Assembly (NCBI GenBank): GCA_016934135.1
Contig: JAFGTK010000163.1
Location: 1-11,413 of the forward strand
DNA: 11,413 bases
Reading direction: 5' to 3'
DNA from: Deltaproteobacteria bacterium
GTDB lineage: Bacteria > Desulfobacterota > Desulfomonilia > UBA1062
The position numbers and the translations under genes were made by a program. The notes below the pieces were generated by a model that did no database searches, was not told the origin of the DNA, and was given only the letters and a program-made list of their open reading frames with translations. Shown here piece by piece: positions 7,491 through 11,413 of the stretch (position 1 is its first letter; each line of letters starts with the position of its first letter).

Positions 7491-8456
7491 TTATTTTATT
7501 ATCTTGTCGGCAGATTGAATATCTTGCTCCTTTATCTTTATTCCCATTGCATCTGCAATCTTCTGATTAACAATAAGGTTGATCTTCTTATTCATGGCAA
7601 TCTTGATCGAAGAGGGCGGAGTGCCGTCTAAGATCTTCAATGCTGTTCGAGCAGACCACTGTCCCTGTTCCTCCGGCATAAGAGTGGCCCCCATCAGTGC
7701 ATAAGGGGTAATCCATTCATATATAGCACCGGTGGGAATTTTCGAATTTTTCAGCACAAAGGACAATGCTTCTTCTTCGTTCCAGTCTCTGATGCTTGCA
7801 TTATTTCCGATGATGAGCAGATCCGCTTCTTTCTGGATCTGGACAAATTTATCCTTCCAGTCTTTAAAATCCTGGACAAAATAATTGGTCGTATCGATAT
7901 TCAACACCTTCTTGTAATTATCTGCCTCTTTCCGGTCGGTATGTGCATCAGAGGCAAGATATCCGACCTTCTTCCCTTTTGCATAAGGTTTCAGCTTCTC
8001 CAGGATCTGAAGGATGCCGGATACTTCGACCATGCCCGTTGCATTTTTATAGGGGTATCCATAATTTGTGACGTCCCAGTTTACCCCGCAGAAGACAAAG
8101 GGAAGGTCAGCATCCCTGTAGTAATTGGAGACGAGATAGAGCGAGGCATTGTCATCGGAAGCAATTACCACGTCCGGATTGAACTCTTCAATCAGGGCTT
8201 TTGCCTGTTTTGCCGCCTCTATCTTGGCTTCTTCAGAGCCGTTGCGCTTTGTGTCCATGTGGAAGATCTTCAGTTCGACACCTGTCCCTTCGATTACCTC
8301 TCTGATCCCTGCAGCAATTCCGTCGCTCCAGGCATACCCCTCATGGTACGAGTCGACAAAGAGCATCTTTTTGCCCGTATAGCTCTGAGCAGAACTGATT
8401 GATGAAAGAAGAAATACACAGAAAATGCAAAGCCCGATACTGCATGATCTTTTCAT
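7491..8456 (-). CDS. Secreted ABC-type substrate-binding protein (ABC_sub_bind / TrpX-like family)
   Basis: This is a 321-aa periplasmic binding protein. Residues 1-23 form a signal peptide: Lys-Arg, a hydrophobic core CIFCVFLLSS, and a likely cleavage after SSA. There is no good lipobox, so it should be soluble. The mature part shows the two-lobe type I fold: KKMLFVDSYHEGYAWSDGI near 29-47, NPDVVIASDDNA, PFVFCGVNWD, VGYLASDAHTDR and PTGAIYEWI. It ends in the segment ALKILDGTPPSSIKI common to the ABC_sub_bind family (Pfam PF04392), whose characterised or annotated members bind amino acids or sugars. The ligand here is unknown. GGGGG (8464-8468, read on the minus strand) lies 7 nt before the ATG. 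The gene stands alone: the neighbour downstream is convergent and the one upstream divergent, so no permease or ATPase is co-transcribed. It might feed a transporter elsewhere or act as a sensor. Confidence 0.87.
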   Translation of the reverse strand: MKRSCSIGLCIFCVFLLSSISSAQSYTGKKMLFVDSYHEGYAWSDGIAAGIREVIEGTGVELKIFHMDTKRNGSEEAKIEAAKQAKALIEEFNPDVVIASDDNASLYLVSNYYRDADLPFVFCGVNWDVTNYGYPYKNATGMVEVSGILQILEKLKPYAKGKKVGYLASDAHTDRKEADNYKKVLNIDTTNYFVQDFKDWKDKFVQIQKEADLLIIGNNASIRDWNEEEALSFVLKNSKIPTGAIYEWITPYALMGATLMPEEQGQWSARTALKILDGTPPSSIKIAMNKKINLIVNQKIADAMGIKIKEQDIQSADKIIK

Positions 8457-8587
8457 ACTGTCGCCCCCTTTTCTTGTGTGGTTTTTTCATGATGATTTCT
8501 TCTTTGATGATGCAGTCTGTTAGAAATCCGACAAAAAACATTCCAATCACTATTGTTTACCTGCTTCTGCTTTCCCCGGTCAATCAG

Positions 8588-8605
8588 AATCTTACAAATC
8601 TTACA
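8588..8605 (+). repeat. Tandem 9-bp direct repeat upstream of the rpsT promoter
   Basis: AATCTTACA occurs twice head to tail, directly followed by AATAACTTGACA. The second copy ends 6 nt before the -35 box. The position and AT content fit either an UP-element-like region or a small activator site, but no function is shown by the sequence alone. Confidence 0.5.
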
Positions 8606-8611
8606 AATAAC

Positions 8612-8640
8612 TTGACATATGTACCAAGCGTAGCTAATAA
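8612..8640 (+). promoter_or_regulatory. Probable sigma-70-type promoter of rpsT
   Basis: A perfect TTGACA (8612-8617) is separated by 17 nt from TAATAA (8635-8640), a three-of-six match to the -10 consensus. The start codon of rpsT is 41 nt beyond, leaving room for a short leader with the ribosome site. Spacing and position are good; the weak -10 keeps confidence moderate. Confidence 0.6.
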
Positions 8641-8680
8641 GAATCACCTTGGAAAAGCAATAAAGGAGGAAGAGAAATAC

Positions 8681-8947
8681 ATGGCAAATCATCCCTCGGC
8701 CCTGAAAAGGCAGAGACAAGACAAGAAGCGGAGACTGAGAAACAAGAGTTGCCGGTCAACTATTAATACTACGGTAAAAAAGATTTTCTCATCAGTCGAT
8801 GAAAAAGATAATGGTGGAGTTCAGCTGTATTACAAGCAGGCCATCGCACGTCTTGACAGTGCGGTGACAAAGGGAATCCTTCACAGAAAGACGGCATCGC
8901 GGAGGATATCCAGGCTGACAAAGAAGGTCAATGCACTGAGTTCCTAG
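8681..8947 (+). CDS. rpsT: 30S ribosomal protein S20
   Basis: This is an 88-aa small-subunit ribosomal protein that binds 16S rRNA early in assembly. The sequence has the family hallmarks: the start MANHPSALKRQRQ, a very basic N-terminal third (KKRRLRNKSCRSTINTTVKK), the helical middle segment LYYKQAIARLDSAVTKGILHRKTA and the end SRRISRLTKKVNALSS. The length is normal for S20. The reading frame is open far upstream (to 8399), but AAAGGAGGA at 8662-8670, 10 nt before ATG 8681, and the conserved N-terminus fix the start. It is transcribed alone, with its own promoter on one side and a hairpin on the other, as is common for rpsT. S20 represses its own translation in E. coli; nothing in this leader proves the same here. 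Confidence 0.97.
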   Translation: MANHPSALKRQRQDKKRRLRNKSCRSTINTTVKKIFSSVDEKDNGGVQLYYKQAIARLDSAVTKGILHRKTASRRISRLTKKVNALSS

Positions 8948-8954
8948 TCCGATT

Positions 8955-8983
8955 CCGGTATCTGATAGATGCCGGTTCTACTT
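8955..8983 (+). terminator. Hairpin terminator of rpsT
   Basis: CCGGTATCT (8955-8963) pairs with AGATGCCGG (8967-8975) through a three-base loop, giving nine pairs with one G-U. TTCTACTT follows, a moderate T-rich tail in the plus direction. It lies 7 nt after the rpsT stop and slightly overlaps the holA stop on the other strand, so it may also help end the convergent transcript. Confidence 0.65.
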
Positions 8984-9934
8984 CGCCCTGTGTGAAATGG
9001 TAAATTGTGCTATGATTTCACTCAGGGCAACCCATATATGGAATGATCTGCCGGTCTTCACGCTATGTTCAAGCAATCGGGTCTGTCTCAGAAGATCCTT
9101 GAGCTCATGAGACTTCCACAGTGATTTGCGTGCAGCGATCTTTTTTTCTACAAAGGGATGCACTCTCGCCTTTTTCCCCTGATTCCTGAAAAGTATCTGA
9201 TAGTGCTGTATCGTCTGATTTTCGATGCGTGATATTATCTCCATATCCGGGATCCCGAAGGTCTCGATCTCGCTGAGCCTCAAGATGGCATCCTTTTTTC
9301 TGTCAAAGAGAGAATCCATGAATGCAAATACCGACGGTTCATGAGAACGCATTACGAGGAACTCCACGTCCTTTATGGTGATCGCTGGCCTCGACCCGGC
9401 ATAAAGGGAGAGCTTCTCGATCTCTGAAGCGATAAACCAGGTATTTGCACCTGTGATGTCTGCGAGAAGAAAGGCGGCATCCTTATCCATCTTCTTGTTG
9501 TAAATCTTGACCCTGTTTTGAATCCATTCGATGAGCCCCGCCCCCTTTAAGGGATCGAACCTTAGAATGGTCACGTTTTCCGGAAGCTCGTCCTTGATTT
9601 TCTTATCCTCTTTGATCCCCTCTATCGTCATGATCAGTGTAGTGGACTCCGATGGGTTCAGAGCATATTCGAAAATCCGTTTGCGTTGTCCTGCTGCAAG
9701 CTTGTGTATGTTTCTGAGCACGATGAGCCTTCGCTCTGCCAGAAAGGGCATGGTGTTGCACAGGTTGATGACCTCGTCTATGGCTTTGGAATCTTCAGCA
9801 TTGAAGGATGCGTAGTTCATGGATGCATTCTCTCCAAGGGACGAGGCAACAGCGGCAAGATTCTCCTCGATGAGAAAGGTCTCTTCACCCACATACAGGT
9901 AAGTATTCTTTAAGGGTGTATGGTGCGCATTCAT
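8978..9934 (-). CDS. holA: DNA polymerase III delta subunit (clamp loader)
   Basis: This is a 318-aa subunit of the clamp-loader complex. Delta opens the beta sliding clamp and is an AAA+-like protein without a working Walker site, matching the absence of a P-loop here. Recognisable parts are the opening TYLYVGEETFLIEENL (11-26), TMPFLAERRLIVLRNIHKL (61-79, the delta beta-interaction region), LIEWIQNRVK, the lid-domain-like segment ADITGANTWFIASEIEKLSLYAG, and a helical C-terminal domain ending in WVALSEIIAQF. The open frame extends to an ATG at 9985. The start at 9934 is chosen because it forms an ATGA overlap with the lptE stop and places the conserved N-terminus normally. The ribosome site is weak (GAG a few bases upstream), consistent with coupling to lptE. 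It is the last gene of the leuS-lptE-holA cluster. Confidence 0.93.
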   Translation of the reverse strand: MNAHHTPLKNTYLYVGEETFLIEENLAAVASSLGENASMNYASFNAEDSKAIDEVINLCNTMPFLAERRLIVLRNIHKLAAGQRKRIFEYALNPSESTTLIMTIEGIKEDKKIKDELPENVTILRFDPLKGAGLIEWIQNRVKIYNKKMDKDAAFLLADITGANTWFIASEIEKLSLYAGSRPAITIKDVEFLVMRSHEPSVFAFMDSLFDRKKDAILRLSEIETFGIPDMEIISRIENQTIQHYQILFRNQGKKARVHPFVEKKIAARKSLWKSHELKDLLRQTRLLEHSVKTGRSFHIWVALSEIIAQFTISHRAK

Positions 9935-10404
9935 AGGCTCAATGATGCAACGGCACGGGCAATCTGGAGAGAAACCTGTGAACATGCCTCATCAAGTGCA
10001 TCTTCAGGCTGACCGCCTTCGGAATATGCCCCCTGGTCTGTAAAGGTAGAAGACCAGACCTTCTTGCCCTGTGCATCAATGATTGTTGCTGAAACCGAGA
10101 TGTTGAGTCTGTAGCGGTCATCCGATGACAGTGATGAAGATGTGATGGTCTGTCTTGAGGTGGAAACGAGGGTACATTGAAGTGTATGCACACTGTCTTT
10201 AGATTCAAGCATGCCCATGGAATCCAGTGCGGTCTCCAGATGCGAGTCGAGAATCATCCCTGCCTCTCTGAGCAGGGTCTGATTGACACTGGGTTCCAAA
10301 GTGACCCGTATCGTCGAAGAGCCGCCATCGAGAACAAAAGAATATCCGCAGCCGAGTATGCTAATCAGGGACAGCAATAATGTTAATAATCTTATTCGGC
10401 ACAT
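9931..10404 (-). CDS. lptE: LPS-assembly outer-membrane lipoprotein
   Basis: This is a 157-aa lipoprotein that, in known species, plugs the LptD barrel and helps insert LPS in the outer leaflet of the outer membrane. The signal sequence MCRIRLLTLLLSLISILG ends at Cys 19 (ILGC, followed by Gly-Tyr), the likely lipidated residue; Leu at -2 is unusual but tolerable. The mature part has the LptE pattern: GYSF, STIRVTLEPSVNQTLLREAGMIL, a Ser-rich strand region and ARAVASL at the end. The length is close to other LptE proteins. AAGGA lies about 7 nt before ATG 10404. The gene starts inside leuS, overlapping it by 44 nt, and its TGA overlaps the holA ATG. Position between leuS and holA, as in E. coli, strengthens the call beyond sequence alone, since LptE diverges fast. 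Confidence 0.87.
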   Translation of the reverse strand: MCRIRLLTLLLSLISILGCGYSFVLDGGSSTIRVTLEPSVNQTLLREAGMILDSHLETALDSMGMLESKDSVHTLQCTLVSTSRQTITSSSLSSDDRYRLNISVSATIIDAQGKKVWSSTFTDQGAYSEGGQPEDALDEACSQVSLQIARAVASLSL

Positions 10405-11413
10405 AGATAATCCTTTTTATGGATGTCCCCTCCAGGAACCGTTTGACGTTAGATTCGGCCATTGTCTTTTTTTCCACCTCGGCCTGGTCTTCATCCTTTG
10501 GTACTGTGAGTGTCGCTCTGAGCTTACCATTGATCTGGACCGCAATGGTTGTTTCAAGCTGCTCGCACCATGCAGGGTCATATTCGGGCCAGGCAGTGTT
10601 CAAGAGCATCTCATCATTATCCAGCAGGGCCCATAATTCTTCTGCAATGTGCGGTACAAATGGAGAGAGCATGATGATCAATGCATCGACAGCCTCCCTT
10701 ATCACATGGAAATCATCAGCAGATGCGGTTTCTCTCGCCCTGTAGAGATCATTGACCAGTTCCATCATGGCTGCAATTGCAGTATTGAACCGGAAACGCT
10801 TATCTATATCGTCAGTTACTTTTCTGATGGTCTGATGCAGTTTTCTTTTCAGCGCATGCATGGTCTGAGGCGGTTCGCTCTGAGATATGTCTGCCGTCAT
10901 GAGCTGATCCTTTGAATCGATCACCAGCCTCCAGAGTCTTCCCAGGAACCTGTATGCGCCTTCAATTCCCTTGTCGCTCCAGTCCATGTCCTTTTCAGGC
11001 GGGGCGGCAAACAGGCAGAACAGCCTGGTTGCATCGGCACCGTAGGTATTGATGAGTTTCTCGGGATCAACGACATTGCCTTTTGACTTGGACATCTTGG
11101 CCCCGTCTTTGATTACCATGCCCTGGGTGAGCAGATTCGCAAAAGGCTCTCCCATGTCGATATAGCCGAGATCGCGCAGAACCATGGTAAAGAAACGGGC
11201 ATACAGCAGATGCAGGATGGCGTGCTCGATACCGCCTATATACTGATCCACGGGCATCCAGTAGTCGACTTCGCCTTTGTCGAACGGCTTGTTGTCATGA
11301 TTCGGGCTGCAGTAGCGGATGAAGTACCATGAAGACTCCACAAACGTATCCATGGTATCGGTTTCTCTTTTTGCCTTGCCGCCACAGACAGGACAGGTTG
11401 TATTCACAAAAGA
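10361..11413 (-). CDS. leuS: Leucyl-tRNA synthetase (partial, 5' end outside window)
   Basis: These are the last 350 residues of the class I enzyme that charges tRNA-Leu with leucine in the cytoplasm. The frame is open to the window edge (the GTG at 11405-11407 is an internal Val), so over half of the protein lies beyond it. Visible parts, counted from the edge, are the zinc-domain pair CPVC at 7-10 and the conserved core TMDTFVESSWYFIRYCSP. Then come DYWMPVDQYIGGIEHAILHLLYARFF, the catalytic KMSKS at 106-110 followed by KGNVVDPE, and the anticodon-binding helical domain with MMLSPFVPHIAEELW-like residues (here IMLSPFVPHIAEELW). The C-terminal domain has VQINGKLRATLTVP and closes with IIYVPNKIINIIAV. 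All motifs are intact. It heads the cluster with lptE and holA; its own promoter is not in the window. Confidence 0.97.
   Translation of the reverse strand, partial: SFVNTTCPVCGGKAKRETDTMDTFVESSWYFIRYCSPNHDNKPFDKGEVDYWMPVDQYIGGIEHAILHLLYARFFTMVLRDLGYIDMGEPFANLLTQGMVIKDGAKMSKSKGNVVDPEKLINTYGADATRLFCLFAAPPEKDMDWSDKGIEGAYRFLGRLWRLVIDSKDQLMTADISQSEPPQTMHALKRKLHQTIRKVTDDIDKRFRFNTAIAAMMELVNDLYRARETASADDFHVIREAVDALIIMLSPFVPHIAEELWALLDNDEMLLNTAWPEYDPAWCEQLETTIAVQINGKLRATLTVPKDEDQAEVEKKTMAESNVKRFLEGTSIKRIIYVPNKIINIIAVPD

Noticed and set aside
8399..8680. 94-codon N-terminal extension of S20
   Set aside because: S20 starts MANHPSALKR in the family, with a strong ribosome site before 8681. The extension also spans the probable promoter and the start of the divergent gene.
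9935..9985. Upstream start for HolA at 9985
   Set aside because: It adds 17 Cys/Pro-rich residues encoded inside lptE; the ATGA overlap start at 9934 fits family length and operon style.

Overview
The window carries a bacterial chromosome segment of mostly housekeeping and envelope genes, densely packed and of moderate GC by eye. An LPS-assembly lipoprotein (lptE) and a signal-peptide-bearing binding protein point to a Gram-negative diderm. The MglA-type GTPase beside TPR genes, and the leuS-lptE-holA order facing rpsT, suggest a deltaproteobacterium-like lineage in the broad sense (Desulfobacterota, Myxococcota or a related phylum such as Nitrospirota). This placement is inferred from gene content only. 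No mobile element, CRISPR array, tRNA or rRNA gene was recognised.

Left block (1-2629, all minus strand, read right to left): a TPR protein, an MglA-family small GTPase with a long C-terminal extension, and a polytopic membrane protein with C-terminal TPRs that runs off the left edge. The genes are 1 and 20 nt apart and look like one operon, possibly a polarity or cell-surface regulatory module. A 214-nt divergent intergenic region follows.

Central block (2844-7427, plus strand): a 118-aa cysteine-containing protein of unknown function, the RecD2-type helicase, and two ATPase subunits of a peptide-type (Dpp/Opp) ABC transporter. Spacings are short (1 nt, 36 nt, and a TGATG overlap), so this is probably one transcript. 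It ends at a GC-rich hairpin. No permease or binding protein for these ATPases lies in the window.

Right block: a lone secreted ABC-type substrate-binding protein (7491-8456, minus) is convergent with the ATPase operon. It is divergent from the single-gene rpsT unit (S20, 8681-8947, plus), which has a recognisable promoter and a hairpin terminator. Facing rpsT is the minus-strand cluster leuS (partial) - lptE - holA, whose genes overlap by 44 and 4 nt. It links leucyl-tRNA charging, LPS export and the replisome clamp loader in one transcript, the same order known in Escherichia coli.

I do not see a clearly new biological system. The points most worth a second look are the TPR-MglA-TPR module with the tailed GTPase, the small cysteine protein coupled to recD2, and the separated ABC components.
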